From assembly GCF_013155465.1 (NCBI RefSeq), contig NZ_JABJVX010000011.1, positions 36,052 to 100,051 of the forward strand: a stretch of DNA of 64,000 nucleotides, read 5' to 3'. Within the stretch, counting starts at the first letter, position 1; the number at the start of each line of letters is the position of its first letter. Source of the stretch: Alterinioella nitratireducens. Its GTDB lineage: Bacteria; Pseudomonadota; Alphaproteobacteria; Rhodobacterales; Rhodobacteraceae. This document shows positions 35,507-43,954 of this stretch, one piece after another. The notes under the pieces were generated by a model. It searched no databases. It saw only the letters and a list, made by a program, of their open reading frames with translations, and was not told the DNA's origin. A program made the translations under genes and the position numbers.

Positions 35507-36651
35507 CGCTTTTCCTGATCTTCGCGGCCATGGCGGCCGTTGCGATCCTGTTCGTGCTGCTGACGCTGCGCCGGGGTGATGAGAACAGGGGGGACCGCAA
35601 GGCAGGCGCGGTTGCCATTCTGCGCGACCAACTGGCGGAGATCGAGCGGGACGAAGCGCGCGGGCTGATCAACAGTGCCGAAGCCCGCGACGCCGGGATC
35701 GAGGTCAAGCGGCGGCTGCTGGCCTATTCGGGCGCGCAGACCCGCACTGCCTCGTCGCCTCGGCGCGGCGCCTGGGTTCTGGTTCCTGTCCTCGCGGTCG
35801 TCCTGACCAGCGGCGTCGGGCTCTACGTCGTCCTGGGTCAACCCGACGTGCCAAGCGTGCCCTTCGCCGAGCGTGGGGCGGAACGCGCGGCGGCGAACGA
35901 AATGGCAGGCCTGGCCGCCGAACTGCGCAACCGCCTGGAGGCCGAACCGGATGGGGGTGCGCATGAGGGCTGGATATTGCTTGGCCGGACATACATGCGG
36001 ATGTCCAATTATTCCTCGGCGGTCGAGGCGTTTACCGTCGCCTCCGAGCGTTCCGAAGCCTCTTCGGCCACGTTCTCGCAACTGGCCGAGGCGATGATTG
36101 CCAATGAGGACGGGATCGTGACACCGCCCGCCGAGGCCGCGATTGACCGGGCGGTCGAACTGGATCCGCTCAATCCGGCAGCGGTCTACTATCAGGCCAT
36201 CGCGCTTGAACAATCCGGCAGCAGCGCAATGGCCTATGATGCCCTGGCGAACCGGATTGCGGTCGAAACCGAGATCACCCCCTGGATGGAGATCTTTGTC
36301 GCCCGCCTGAACCGGATCGGAGAACGCATCGGGCGGGCACCTGTCGGCCCGATGATGCTGATGGCCGGAACCGACACCCCCGGCCCGAGTGCGGCTGACA
36401 TGGAGGCCGCGGCGGAATTGAGCGCCGAGGATCGCGCCGCGATGGTGCAATCCATGGTCGCGCGCCTTGCTGCCCGGTTGGAGGAGGAGTCGGACGACCT
36501 GGAGGGCTGGTTGCGGCTGGCCAATGCGTACCGGGTTCTGGGCGAGCTCGATGCCGCGCGCGACGCCCTTGCCCGCGCCGAGCCGCTGCTTCCCGAAACC
36601 GGTCCTGCGCGGCAAAGCTTCGAGGCGCTTTCAGCCGATCTTGTAGACTGA
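35503..36651 (+). CDS. ccmI: Cytochrome c maturation protein CcmI
   Basis: A 382-residue apocytochrome chaperone of the c-type maturation System I. Two membrane helices near the N-terminus flank a basic cytoplasmic loop (AILRDQLAEIERDEARG), and a periplasmic TPR region follows (WILLGRTYMRMSNYSSAVEAF, then WLRLANAYRVLGELDAAR, each a TPR unit). It closes the ccmFGHI set and is followed by a hairpin and the convergent DsbD gene. Note that the first transmembrane part begins directly at MTLFLIF. Confidence 0.9.
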   Translation: MTLFLIFAAMAAVAILFVLLTLRRGDENRGDRKAGAVAILRDQLAEIERDEARGLINSAEARDAGIEVKRRLLAYSGAQTRTASSPRRGAWVLVPVLAVVLTSGVGLYVVLGQPDVPSVPFAERGAERAAANEMAGLAAELRNRLEAEPDGGAHEGWILLGRTYMRMSNYSSAVEAFTVASERSEASSATFSQLAEAMIANEDGIVTPPAEAAIDRAVELDPLNPAAVYYQAIALEQSGSSAMAYDALANRIAVETEITPWMEIFVARLNRIGERIGRAPVGPMMLMAGTDTPGPSAADMEAAAELSAEDRAAMVQSMVARLAARLEEESDDLEGWLRLANAYRVLGELDAARDALARAEPLLPETGPARQSFEALSADLVD

Positions 36652-36655
36652 CCTG

Positions 36656-36670
36656 CCCGCCAGCGGCGGG
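36656..36670. terminator. Hairpin between convergent ccmI and dsbD
   Basis: A six-base GC stem CCCGCC / GGCGGG with a three-base loop sits between the two convergent stop codons. It lacks a T run but is well placed to end transcripts from both sides. Confidence 0.5.
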
Positions 36671-36672
36671 GC

Positions 36673-38787
36673 TCAGTCGGCGGCGGCCACCGCGCTGGTC
36701 GCCGCCTCGCGCAGCGCCTCCATGACCACCTCGGCATTCAGAAGCTCCGGCAGCACGATCCCTTCCGGGGCGCCGGGGCCATAAACCGCGTTGAACGGGA
36801 TGCCGTAACGGTCGAAGGCGGCCAGATAGCGCGAGATATCCTCATCGGGTCGCGTCCAGTCGGCGCGCATGGCGATCACACCGTCCGCGGCCAGGGCTTC
36901 CACCACCGGGTCGCGGTCAAGGACCAGAACCTTGTTGGCCTGGCAGGTCAGGCACCAATCGGCGGTCACATCGACGAACACGGTTTCTCCGCGCGAGACA
37001 TGGCGGGCAATCGCGGCCCGGTCGAAGTTGATCCATTCGGTGCCCGCCTCCCGGACCGCCCCGTCCTGATCCGCGAACTGGCCCGCCGCGTAGATCGGGG
37101 CCACGGCCAGCACCGCGATGCCGGCCCATCTTGCAACCGGCGGCACGCGCTTCACGGTCAGCAGACCGATCAGGGCGATCACCAGCCCGACGGTCACCGA
37201 CACCGAAACCGGTCCGGCCACGCCCGACAAGACCCAGACCAGCCAGGCCGCGGTCAGAAGCAGCAAGAGACCCAGAACCACCTTCAGCACGATCATCCAC
37301 CGCCCCGGCTTCGGCGCGATCAGCGCCAGGCGTGGATAGGCGGCGACCGCGAAATAGGGCGTGGCAAGGCCAAGCCCGAGCCCGGTGAACACGACGCCGA
37401 TATCGACGATGCCGCCGGTCAGCGCAAAGGCGATGGCGGTGCCCAGGAAGGGCGCGGAACAAGGCGTGGCCAGCATGGCGGCAAAGGCCCCGGTGGCGAA
37501 ATCCCCGCCATAGCCGCGCCGCGCGCCGCTGTCGGCCAGGCGGGTCTGCATCCGCGACGGCAAGGAAATATCGAACAGCCCCAGCATGTTCGCGGCAAAG
37601 ATGGACAGGATGACGACCATCAGGGCCAGGAAGCCGGGGTTCTGGAACTGCAATCCCCACCCCACCGTGACGCCGACCTGGCGCAGGCCGAACGTCGCTG
37701 CGGCCAGCACCCACATGAACGCCATCACCCCGACGGCCGAGGCCAGAAACCTGGCGCGGATTTCCCCGCCGGTCTTGTCCCTTCCGGTGATCACCGATGC
37801 CAGCTTGATCGACAGCACCGGAAGAACGCAGGGCATCACATTCAGGATGAGCCCGCCCAGAAAGGCGACCAGCCCGATCCAGACCAGGGCGGAAATCGGC
37901 CTGCGCTCGACCTGGAGTGCAAACGGGGCCGGCGGGGACGCGTCCAGGGGGCGCGCCTCGACCGTGCGCGCCAGATCGCCATCGGTAAGCGTGATCACGG
38001 GCGCTGGCGCGTCCGGGTCCAGCGACAAGATCGGAAACTGCGCCCATAGCGCGCGCCCGTTATCCGCAAGCCGGATATCGGGTTCGCCGAACGCCGTGAA
38101 ACTGCCCATTTCGGGAAACACGTCCGGGGCCTCGAAGGAATGGCTTCCTTGTGCCGTGACGGTCAGCGTCCGGTCATCCTCGTTCACGAAGACGGCAACG
38201 TCCGAGATCGCCTCGGTCGGGCCAACGAGCGGCACCCTTGCGGCAAAGGTCGCGATCCGCGCCGCCGAGGTCCGGTCGATCGCGTCCTGCGTTCCGGCCC
38301 CCCCCGCGGGCAGATCGAGCGCGAAGGTGGAACTGGACGGCACACAGACGTCCGAACAGACCAGCACATTGGCTTCGGCCCGCAGGCTGACAGCCTCTCC
38401 CGGCCGCTCCAGACGGATGCGGACGGGCAACACGACCTCTCCCGAATAGCCGAAATTCTGAATGCCGAAGGCGGTGAAACGCTCCGGTGCAGGCCACAGG
38501 ATCTCGACCTCGGCCACATTGTCCGATCCGGTGAAATCCAGCTCGGGCGGCAGGCCCACCTCGCCCGGGCTGCGCCAATAGGTCTTCCAGCCCTCCGACA
38601 ACGACATGTCGAGACCGGCAGAGATCGAACTTGCCCCCGGCGCGACCTGGTTCTCCGCCGTCACCAGCCTGACCTCGAGGGCGGGGCTGGATACGACATC
38701 GGAGGTCGCCGACATGGCGGGCAGCGGCATGGACAGGACCACGGCGACCAGCGCGATTACCCACCGGAAGGAGGACATTCTGCCCAT
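36673..38787 (-). CDS. Thiol:disulfide interchange protein DsbD/ScsB
   Basis: A 704-residue electron carrier across the inner membrane. A signal peptide is followed by an N-terminal periplasmic domain with LVCSDVCVPSSS, a pair of Cys typical of the ScsB branch. The eight-helix membrane domain has the conserved Cys in NVMPCVLPVLSIKLAS and LATPCSAPFLGTAIAF, and the C-terminal thioredoxin domain has DWCLTC. It passes electrons from thioredoxin to periplasmic CcmG/CcmH and DsbC-like proteins. ATG 38787 is chosen because AAAGGG precedes it. ScsB proteins are named for suppression of copper sensitivity, which fits this neighbourhood. A DsbA-like protein is at 44447-45184. Confidence 0.9.
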   Translation of the reverse strand: MGRMSSFRWVIALVAVVLSMPLPAMSATSDVVSSPALEVRLVTAENQVAPGASSISAGLDMSLSEGWKTYWRSPGEVGLPPELDFTGSDNVAEVEILWPAPERFTAFGIQNFGYSGEVVLPVRIRLERPGEAVSLRAEANVLVCSDVCVPSSSTFALDLPAGGAGTQDAIDRTSAARIATFAARVPLVGPTEAISDVAVFVNEDDRTLTVTAQGSHSFEAPDVFPEMGSFTAFGEPDIRLADNGRALWAQFPILSLDPDAPAPVITLTDGDLARTVEARPLDASPPAPFALQVERRPISALVWIGLVAFLGGLILNVMPCVLPVLSIKLASVITGRDKTGGEIRARFLASAVGVMAFMWVLAAATFGLRQVGVTVGWGLQFQNPGFLALMVVILSIFAANMLGLFDISLPSRMQTRLADSGARRGYGGDFATGAFAAMLATPCSAPFLGTAIAFALTGGIVDIGVVFTGLGLGLATPYFAVAAYPRLALIAPKPGRWMIVLKVVLGLLLLLTAAWLVWVLSGVAGPVSVSVTVGLVIALIGLLTVKRVPPVARWAGIAVLAVAPIYAAGQFADQDGAVREAGTEWINFDRAAIARHVSRGETVFVDVTADWCLTCQANKVLVLDRDPVVEALAADGVIAMRADWTRPDEDISRYLAAFDRYGIPFNAVYGPGAPEGIVLPELLNAEVVMEALREAATSAVAAAD

Positions 38788-38816
38788 CGGTTTCCCTTTC
38801 TTGATCTTGTCCGCGG

Positions 38817-39038
38817 CTAACGAACGACAAAGCCGGTGCGGTTGCCGTCGCACTCTACCCGGTAAACGCCTTCGCCGAGGTTTTCAACGGCTCGGCAATT
38901 GGCCCCGGCGCCCGGCACAGCCGATTCGACATCATCCATCGTCAGCGCCGGATTGGGGCATTGCCGGAGCGCGACACCACAGCCGCCCAGTCCAAGCAAA
39001 AGGCCGAACAAGCCGACCTTGCGCCAAAGAGGCCGCAT
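38817..39038 (-). CDS. Small hypothetical lipoprotein
   Basis: A 73-residue protein with a basic n-region (RPLWRK), a hydrophobic stretch and the lipobox LGGC, so a lipid anchor is predicted. The mature part holds two more Cys and the ending VYRVECDGNRTGFVVR. I do not recognise the family. The ATG at 39038 starts two bases after the stop of the upstream membrane protein, so the two are co-translated. It may be driven by the CueR-type promoter at 39379-39409. Confidence 0.65.
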   Translation of the reverse strand: MRPLWRKVGLFGLLLGLGGCGVALRQCPNPALTMDDVESAVPGAGANCRAVENLGEGVYRVECDGNRTGFVVR

Positions 39039-39040
39039 GC

Positions 39041-39343
39041 TCAATGGCTTTGTGCAACGGTTCCGCGGCGCGCGACCGGCACGACGTCCTGCTGCGGGGC
39101 AGCCTCGGTTTCGGGTGATTCCGCCGCCCCGTGACAGGATCGGCCCATCATGCGGTGCATGACCACATGCAGCCCAAGGCAGGCCGCAAGCGGCAGGAAC
39201 AGGCCGATATTGCCCAGAACCGCGTCAACCCCGCCGGTCAGCAGCACAATCGCGATGGGTGCGACCATGATCAGGCAGCACGCAATCATCCCGAACCTGG
39301 CAAACCGATTTCCGGTCTGACTTTGATCTGACCTGTTGCTCAC
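39041..39343 (-). CDS. DUF2933-like small membrane protein
   Basis: A protein of about 100 residues with two hydrophobic helices (MIACCLIMVAPIAIVLL, then IGLFLPLAACLGLHVVMH) followed by RMMGRSCHG. The GTG at 39343 is chosen because GAGG precedes it at eight bases; the frame is open further upstream but crosses the promoter. The pattern of two Cys in the first helix and His/Met at the end of the second resembles DUF2933/DUF2892-type small copper-cluster proteins. The function is unknown. A CueR-type promoter lies 36 bases upstream. Confidence 0.65.
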   Translation of the reverse strand: MSNRSDQSQTGNRFARFGMIACCLIMVAPIAIVLLTGGVDAVLGNIGLFLPLAACLGLHVVMHRMMGRSCHGAAESPETEAAPQQDVVPVARRGTVAQSH

Positions 39344-39378
39344 CTGAATCACCTCGGCTGTTAATCGCTGTTTCGGAC

Positions 39379-39409
39379 CATTGAGTTGCTTCCAGCACTG
39401 GAAGGTCAA
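39379..39409 (-). promoter_or_regulatory. CueR-type promoter, minus strand
   Basis: TTGACC and TCAATG are 19 bases apart on the minus strand and enclose the perfect dyad CTTCCAG-n2-CTGGAAG. It drives the small membrane protein and lipoprotein genes. Confidence 0.8.
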
Positions 39410-39456
39410 TGTTACATAGCGATACAATAATCACGACTTTGTAAGCCGCATTTGGA

Positions 39457-39487
39457 TTGACCTTCCCGGGCTGGAAGGCTCGAAAAG
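39457..39487 (+). promoter_or_regulatory. CueR-type promoter of the L,D-transpeptidase/cytochrome cluster
   Basis: TTGACC at 39457 is followed by TTCC-n6-GGAAGG with the usual 19-base spacing, but the -10 (GAAAAG) is poor. It reads into the gene at 39511 and stands back to back with the box at 39379-39409, 47 bases away. Confidence 0.65.
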
Positions 39488-39510
39488 TAAACGAAACGCG
39501 TTCGAGGACA

Positions 39511-40113
39511 ATGGCAGGCATGAGCAGACACAAGATACAGACCATCACGCGACGTCGGATGCTGACGGTGGCGGCGATCGGAGTGCCTGCGTTGGCGGCC
39601 CCGACCGTGCTTCGCGCCTCTGCCGACGGCCCCGCGTCAGGTGCCGAAACCCGGCGCAACATATCGTCTTTCGCAGTGCATGACTGGCGCGATCACTTCG
39701 ACGCCCTGGGGGTTGGGGTCATCCTGTCCGACACCAATCGGCGGATCCTTCAGCACTGGACGGCAGATGGCGAGATGCGGCTTTACCCCACCTCCGTTCC
39801 CGCGACCGATGAACTGACCCGCCGGGGCTATACCGAAGTGGTGGAGAAGCGCGAGAACCCCGGTTGGGCCCCCACCCCGTCAATGCGCGAGCGCAACCCC
39901 GAATGGCCGGCCTATGTGCCCGGCGGCGACCCGACCAACCCGCTCGGGACGCGGGCGCTGTATCTCAGTTGGCAATATTACCGAATCCACGGGACCCAGG
40001 ACACGCGCAAGATCGGACGCCGCTCCTCGAACGGGTGCATCGGCCTGTTCAACGAACAGATCGAGGAGGTTTACGACCGCACCCCGCTCGGCACCCAGGT
40101 GCGCCTTATCTGA
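39511..40113 (+). CDS. Tat-exported L,D-transpeptidase
   Basis: A YkuD-family L,D-transpeptidase of about 200 residues. It has a twin-arginine type signal (TRRRMLTVAAIGVPALAAP) and a catalytic region RIHGTQDTRKIG followed by SSNGCIGL, with the active Cys. ATG 39511 follows GAGG closely; ATG 39520 is also possible. The domain fills most of the protein. It is the first gene behind a CueR-type box, so copper probably induces it. L,D-transpeptidases that use a Cys nucleophile are sensitive to copper, so one possibility is a spare copy that keeps the cell wall cross-linked under copper stress. A close relative lies at 45300-45887. Confidence 0.82.
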   Translation: MAGMSRHKIQTITRRRMLTVAAIGVPALAAPTVLRASADGPASGAETRRNISSFAVHDWRDHFDALGVGVILSDTNRRILQHWTADGEMRLYPTSVPATDELTRRGYTEVVEKRENPGWAPTPSMRERNPEWPAYVPGGDPTNPLGTRALYLSWQYYRIHGTQDTRKIGRRSSNGCIGLFNEQIEEVYDRTPLGTQVRLI

Positions 40114-40158
40114 CCCCCCAAACCCCCGCCGCCGGAATTTCCACGAAAGTACGCCCAA

Positions 40159-40617
40159 ATGTCAAAAGCAGGTCTCGGCATCGCCGCCTTCTTCATCATC
40201 GGCCTGGCCCTTGCCGCCACCAATTTCCTCACCCGCGAAGACACCGCGCCGACCCATTCCATGGAGCCACCCGACCTTTCCGATGTCGAGGCGGGCGGGC
40301 CCATCGTCGATGTCGCCCTGCCAGCGGAACTGTCTCCCGAGGCGCAGGTCGGACAGCGCGTGTTCGAGGTTGCCTGCGCCGCGTGCCACGGGACGAATGC
40401 CGCCGGACAAAACGGCGTCGCGCCGCCGCTTATCCATCCGACCTACAGACCCAATCACCATTCCGACCAGGCATTCCTGATGGCCGCGCGCAATGGCGTG
40501 CCTGCGCATCACTGGGAATTCGGCAACATGCCGGTCATCGAAGGCCTGACCAACGCCGATGTCCGGGCCATCGTTCGGTATATCCGCGAGTTGCAGCGCG
40601 AGAACGGCATTTCCTGA
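40159..40617 (+). CDS. Class I mono-heme cytochrome c, paralogue of the copA1-operon cytochrome
   Basis: A 152-residue cytochrome with an N-terminal anchor helix (GLGIAAFFIIGLALAA) and one heme site, CAACH. From the heme on it aligns almost residue by residue with the cytochrome at 15258-15755 (PPLIHPTYRPNHHSDQAF, HHWEFGNMPVIEG, YIRELQRENGI). The Met in GNMPV is the probable sixth ligand. It follows the L,D-transpeptidase gene by 45 bases and its TGA overlaps the next ATG by one base. It may take electrons from the multicopper oxidase encoded 2 kb downstream. Confidence 0.88.
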   Translation: MSKAGLGIAAFFIIGLALAATNFLTREDTAPTHSMEPPDLSDVEAGGPIVDVALPAELSPEAQVGQRVFEVACAACHGTNAAGQNGVAPPLIHPTYRPNHHSDQAFLMAARNGVPAHHWEFGNMPVIEGLTNADVRAIVRYIRELQRENGIS

Positions 40618-40994
40618 TGCGGTGGTTCTTCCACATCAACGAACCGATACGGTCGCTACTGCTGATTGCCCTCATGGTGCTCGGATTGCTGACCAATGCG
40701 CTGCCGGATGCCAACGGCGCGATCACCGACCGGATCGACGAGGCGCCCGAGGCGCAGGACAGCCATTCGCTTGCCGCGTATGATCATGGCCAGTCGGCGC
40801 CGGATCACCCCGAGATCGGCGGTCATTGCCATCCCGGACTGAACTGCTCCCTCTCGGGCGTGATGAACGGGCAGCAGGGCGTGTCCTTCGCGCGGCGTGC
40901 CGCTCTCGTCTCGCTGATCCATCCCGGTCACCACCTGGCGCCCTTCATCCAGGTCTATGATCCCCCGCCCCCACGAGGGCCGGTCTTGATGTAA
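40617..40994 (+). CDS. Uncharacterised membrane-anchored His/Cys-containing protein
   Basis: A 125-residue protein with one N-terminal membrane segment (IRSLLLIALMVLGLLTNAL) and a periplasmic part rich in His and Pro, including GGHCHPGLNCSLSGVM. This region, with two Cys and several His, resembles the DUF2946/CopL-like small proteins found in copper clusters. The start ATG shares a base with the cytochrome stop (TGATG). I cannot name the family with certainty. A copper-binding role is inferred from composition and place. Confidence 0.6.
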   Translation: MRWFFHINEPIRSLLLIALMVLGLLTNALPDANGAITDRIDEAPEAQDSHSLAAYDHGQSAPDHPEIGGHCHPGLNCSLSGVMNGQQGVSFARRAALVSLIHPGHHLAPFIQVYDPPPPRGPVLM

Positions 40995-41026
40995 CCCCCA
41001 AGACAATCAAGACCGAGGACCGAGTT

Positions 41027-41587
41027 ATGAAGAAGACGCTGGCGACCCTGACCGCGGGGGGCCTGCTCGTGGCAACCCTTGCCGCGTCGCATCAGGGTGC
41101 CACCGGCATCGTGCGCGAACGCATGGATGGCATGGTCGCGATGCGCGATACGGTGCGCGATCTGACGCCCATGATGCGAGGCCGGACCGAATATGCCCGC
41201 GAGGCCGTGCTCGACGCGGCGGCCGCGCTCGAACGCCATGCGGGCGAGACGATGACGGCGCTGTTTCCCGAAGGCAGCGACGACGCCGCCTCCTATGCAC
41301 GGGCGGAAATCTGGCAGGACTGGGAGACCTTCGAGGCGATGGCAATGCGGATGGAAGTCGTCGCCGGGGCGCTGGCCGAGGCCGCCGATAACCCGCCAGG
41401 ATCGGCGATGCTCGAACCGGTGGACAATTCCACCATGATGGGTGGCGGCCCCTCCATGATGGGCGGCGGCACGGCCACCGAACCCGACCCCGAGATGTTG
41501 GCGCAGATGCCGGTGGATCGGGTCTTCACGGTTGCGGCACAGGTCTGTTCGGCCTGCCATACCCAATTTCGCGCAGCACGGAATTGA
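41027..41587 (+). CDS. Cytochrome c'
   Basis: A 186-residue exported four-helix cytochrome of the c' type. A signal peptide (LATLTAGGLLVATLAASHQ) is followed by four amphipathic helices and the C-terminal heme motif VCSACHTQFRAARN, the usual position in this class. An insert of about 30 residues carries MMGGG and SMMGGG, a Met-rich loop that is not normal for cytochrome c'. Members bind NO or act in electron transfer; here the Met-rich loop may bind copper. AAG GA-like sites are weak, but the gene follows in order with 33 bases of spacing. It is probably in the same transcript as its neighbours. Confidence 0.85.
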   Translation: MKKTLATLTAGGLLVATLAASHQGATGIVRERMDGMVAMRDTVRDLTPMMRGRTEYAREAVLDAAAALERHAGETMTALFPEGSDDAASYARAEIWQDWETFEAMAMRMEVVAGALAEAADNPPGSAMLEPVDNSTMMGGGPSMMGGGTATEPDPEMLAQMPVDRVFTVAAQVCSACHTQFRAARN

Positions 41588-41590
41588 TCC

Positions 41591-42496
41591 ATGAAGTGGT
41601 GGAAACTTTCAGGGCTGCTCATCGGCGTGGTTGCGGCAACATCGGGTGCCGTCATCCTCTGGCCCATCGGAACGCGACCCGACCCGATCCGGCTTGACGG
41701 CGATGTCGGTCGCGGGGCCTATCTGGCCCGTGCCAGCGGCTGCATCGCCTGTCACACCAATGCCGAGGGGGGCGGCGCACCGCTTGCGGGCGGCGTGGAA
41801 CTGGAGACGCGGTTCGGCACCTACTATTCCCCGAACCTGACCACCGATCCCGTGCATGGCATCGGGGACTGGACCATCGAGGATTTTGCCGTCGCCATCC
41901 GCCAGGGCATCAGCCCGGAGGGTGAGCCCTATTATCCGACCTTCATCTATCCGTTCTACGCGGATTTCACGGATCAGGATATTGCGGATCTCTGGGCGGC
42001 GTTTCAGACCGTGCCGGCGGTCGCCGAAGCGGCCCCTGACCACGACGTCGGGTTCCCCTTCAACCTGAGATGGACCCTGAAGCTCTGGCGGGCCGCGTTC
42101 CTTACCGACCCGGAAACGGAACCGGTGGACGGGCGCAGCGATATCTGGAACCGGGGCCGGGAACTGGCCCGTGGTGCGGCCCATTGCGGCGCCTGCCATA
42201 CCGGTCGCAACATCGTCGGCGCGCGAATTACCTCGTCCTTCTATGCGGGCAATGACGCGCTGCCCGGCGGCGATCATGCGCCGTCGATTCGGCTGGAGCA
42301 TCTGATCGACCGGGGCTGGACGGTGGACTCACTGGTCTATGCGCTCGAAACAGGCATCACGCCGTCGGGGGATGTCCTTGGCGGCGGAATGGGGGAGGTG
42401 GTGCAATACGGCACCAGTTTCTTGACCCCGGAAGACCGATTGGCGATTGCCACCTATCTCATGGATCCCGAAGATGAAGACTGGGTCCGGGAGTGA
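41591..42496 (+). CDS. Membrane-anchored di-heme cytochrome c
   Basis: A 301-residue protein with one N-terminal helix and two c-type heme domains. The heme motifs are GCIACH at about residues 50-55 and HCGACH at about residues 198-203. The sequence around YYSPNLTTDPVHGIGDW and TFIYPFYADFTDQDI is like the cytochrome subunits of alcohol and aldehyde dehydrogenases, which accept electrons on the periplasmic face. No dehydrogenase is nearby; the multicopper oxidase that follows after a hairpin is the closest redox partner. It starts three bases after the cytochrome c' stop. Confidence 0.85.
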   Translation: MKWWKLSGLLIGVVAATSGAVILWPIGTRPDPIRLDGDVGRGAYLARASGCIACHTNAEGGGAPLAGGVELETRFGTYYSPNLTTDPVHGIGDWTIEDFAVAIRQGISPEGEPYYPTFIYPFYADFTDQDIADLWAAFQTVPAVAEAAPDHDVGFPFNLRWTLKLWRAAFLTDPETEPVDGRSDIWNRGRELARGAAHCGACHTGRNIVGARITSSFYAGNDALPGGDHAPSIRLEHLIDRGWTVDSLVYALETGITPSGDVLGGGMGEVVQYGTSFLTPEDRLAIATYLMDPEDEDWVRE

Positions 42497-42505
42497 AGAC
42501 CTGAT

Positions 42506-42535
42506 TTTTCCGGGCAGGGCCATCTGCCCGGAAAA
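42506..42535. terminator. Twelve-base stem hairpin between cytochrome and multicopper oxidase genes
   Basis: The stem TTTTCCGGGCAG / CTGCCCGGAAAA is perfect with a six-base loop. The A/T ends on both sides make it work as a terminator in either direction. It separates the cytochrome genes from the multicopper oxidase, which therefore may have its own promoter. Confidence 0.7.
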
Positions 42536-42562
42536 CACGGATGTTGAAGGATAGAGACGATC

Positions 42563-43954
42563 ATGCAAACCCGACGACAGTTCATGGCAGGCTCTGCCGC
42601 GGCCACCGCCCTGCTCGGCTTGCTGCCGCGTCAGGCGATGGCGACGGTCGCGTTCGAGACGATCGAAGCGATGACCGCATCGGTCCAGCTGGCCCCCGAC
42701 GGCTATCCCGCCACCGATATCTGGGGCTATGGCGGCACCGCCCCCGGCCCGGTCCTGCGCGTGGCCCAGGGCGGGCGGCTGCAACGGCGCCTGGTCAACA
42801 GCCTGCCGCAGGCCCACAGCATTCACTGGCACGGCATCCGCATCGACAACGCGATGGACGGTGTGCCCGGCCTGACACAGGCGGCGGTCGAGCCCGGAGA
42901 CGGTTTCGATTACGACTTCGTGTTGCCCGATGCGGGAACTTATTGGTATCATTCCCACAACCGCTCGATGGAGCAGGTTGCAAGGGGGTTGCACGGGGCG
43001 CTGATCGTCGAGGAGGACACGCCGCCCGATATCGACCGGGAGGAGGTGTTGGTGCTCGACGATTGGCTGATCGACCCCGAAACCGGGCAGATCTCGGGCG
43101 ATTTCGAGAGCGCGCATGCCCGCAGCCATGCCGGACGCCTGGGCAATCTCGTCCTCACCAACGGCATTTTCGACAAGACCATGACCGTGCAGCGCAACGA
43201 ACGCCTGCGCCTGCGCCTGATCAACGCGGCCAATGCCCGGATCTTCGCTCTCGGGCTGTTCGGGCTCGAGGGCTGGACCATGGCGCTGGACGGGATGCCC
43301 CTGCCCGCGCCCGAGCCACTGGAGGAGGTGGTTGTGCTTGGCCCCGGCCAGCGTGCCGACCTGATCGTCGATGTCATAGCCGAACAGGGCAGCACGGCCT
43401 ATCTGGCCCGCGCCGATGAGGCGCGCGGCACGCCGCAGGTCTCGTTCCAGGTCCGGGGTCAGGCCAGCCTGGCACGGCGCGGCACACCGGACGCCCTGCC
43501 GCCCAATCCCGGCGATGCGTTCAACCTGTCGGGCGACAGCGTCGACCTGACCCTGAACATGGAGGGCGGCGCCATGGGCACGCTCCGCGGGGCCATGCTC
43601 GACGGCGAGGAGACGGGCTTCCGCGAGATGGCCCAGGCCAACCAGTTCTGGGCCTTCAACGGGATGGTCGGCATGCCGGACACCCCCCTGGCCACGCTGG
43701 ACAGGGGACAGATCGCGCGGCTGACGATCTCGAACGATACCGCCTTTCCACATGCCATGCACCTGCACGGAATACATTTCCGCGAGGTTCTGGCCGACGG
43801 CACGCTTGGTCCGATGCGCGACACGCTTCTGATGGACAGCGCGGAACGCCGCGAGATCGCCTTTGCCGCCGACAATCCGGGCGACTGGCTGTTGCATTGC
43901 CATATGCTGTCCCATGCGGTGTCGGGCATGATGACCTGGGTTCGGGTGGCATGA
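42563..43954 (+). CDS. Multicopper oxidase (CueO/CumA-like), Tat-exported
   Basis: A 463-residue periplasmic multicopper oxidase. The twin-arginine signal TRRQFMAGSAAATALLGLL is at the N-terminus. All four copper-binding motifs are present: HWHG (H88, H90), YHSHN (H130, H132), HAMHLHGIHF and the type 1/type 3 segment HCHMLSHAVSGMM with Cys and an axial Met. Three cupredoxin domains are expected. Such enzymes oxidise Cu(I) to Cu(II) with oxygen. No Met-rich insert as in CueO is visible. It lies between several cytochrome genes and overlaps the next gene by four bases, so copper oxidation coupled to cytochromes is a reasonable inference. Confidence 0.92.
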   Translation: MQTRRQFMAGSAAATALLGLLPRQAMATVAFETIEAMTASVQLAPDGYPATDIWGYGGTAPGPVLRVAQGGRLQRRLVNSLPQAHSIHWHGIRIDNAMDGVPGLTQAAVEPGDGFDYDFVLPDAGTYWYHSHNRSMEQVARGLHGALIVEEDTPPDIDREEVLVLDDWLIDPETGQISGDFESAHARSHAGRLGNLVLTNGIFDKTMTVQRNERLRLRLINAANARIFALGLFGLEGWTMALDGMPLPAPEPLEEVVVLGPGQRADLIVDVIAEQGSTAYLARADEARGTPQVSFQVRGQASLARRGTPDALPPNPGDAFNLSGDSVDLTLNMEGGAMGTLRGAMLDGEETGFREMAQANQFWAFNGMVGMPDTPLATLDRGQIARLTISNDTAFPHAMHLHGIHFREVLADGTLGPMRDTLLMDSAERREIAFAADNPGDWLLHCHMLSHAVSGMMTWVRVA

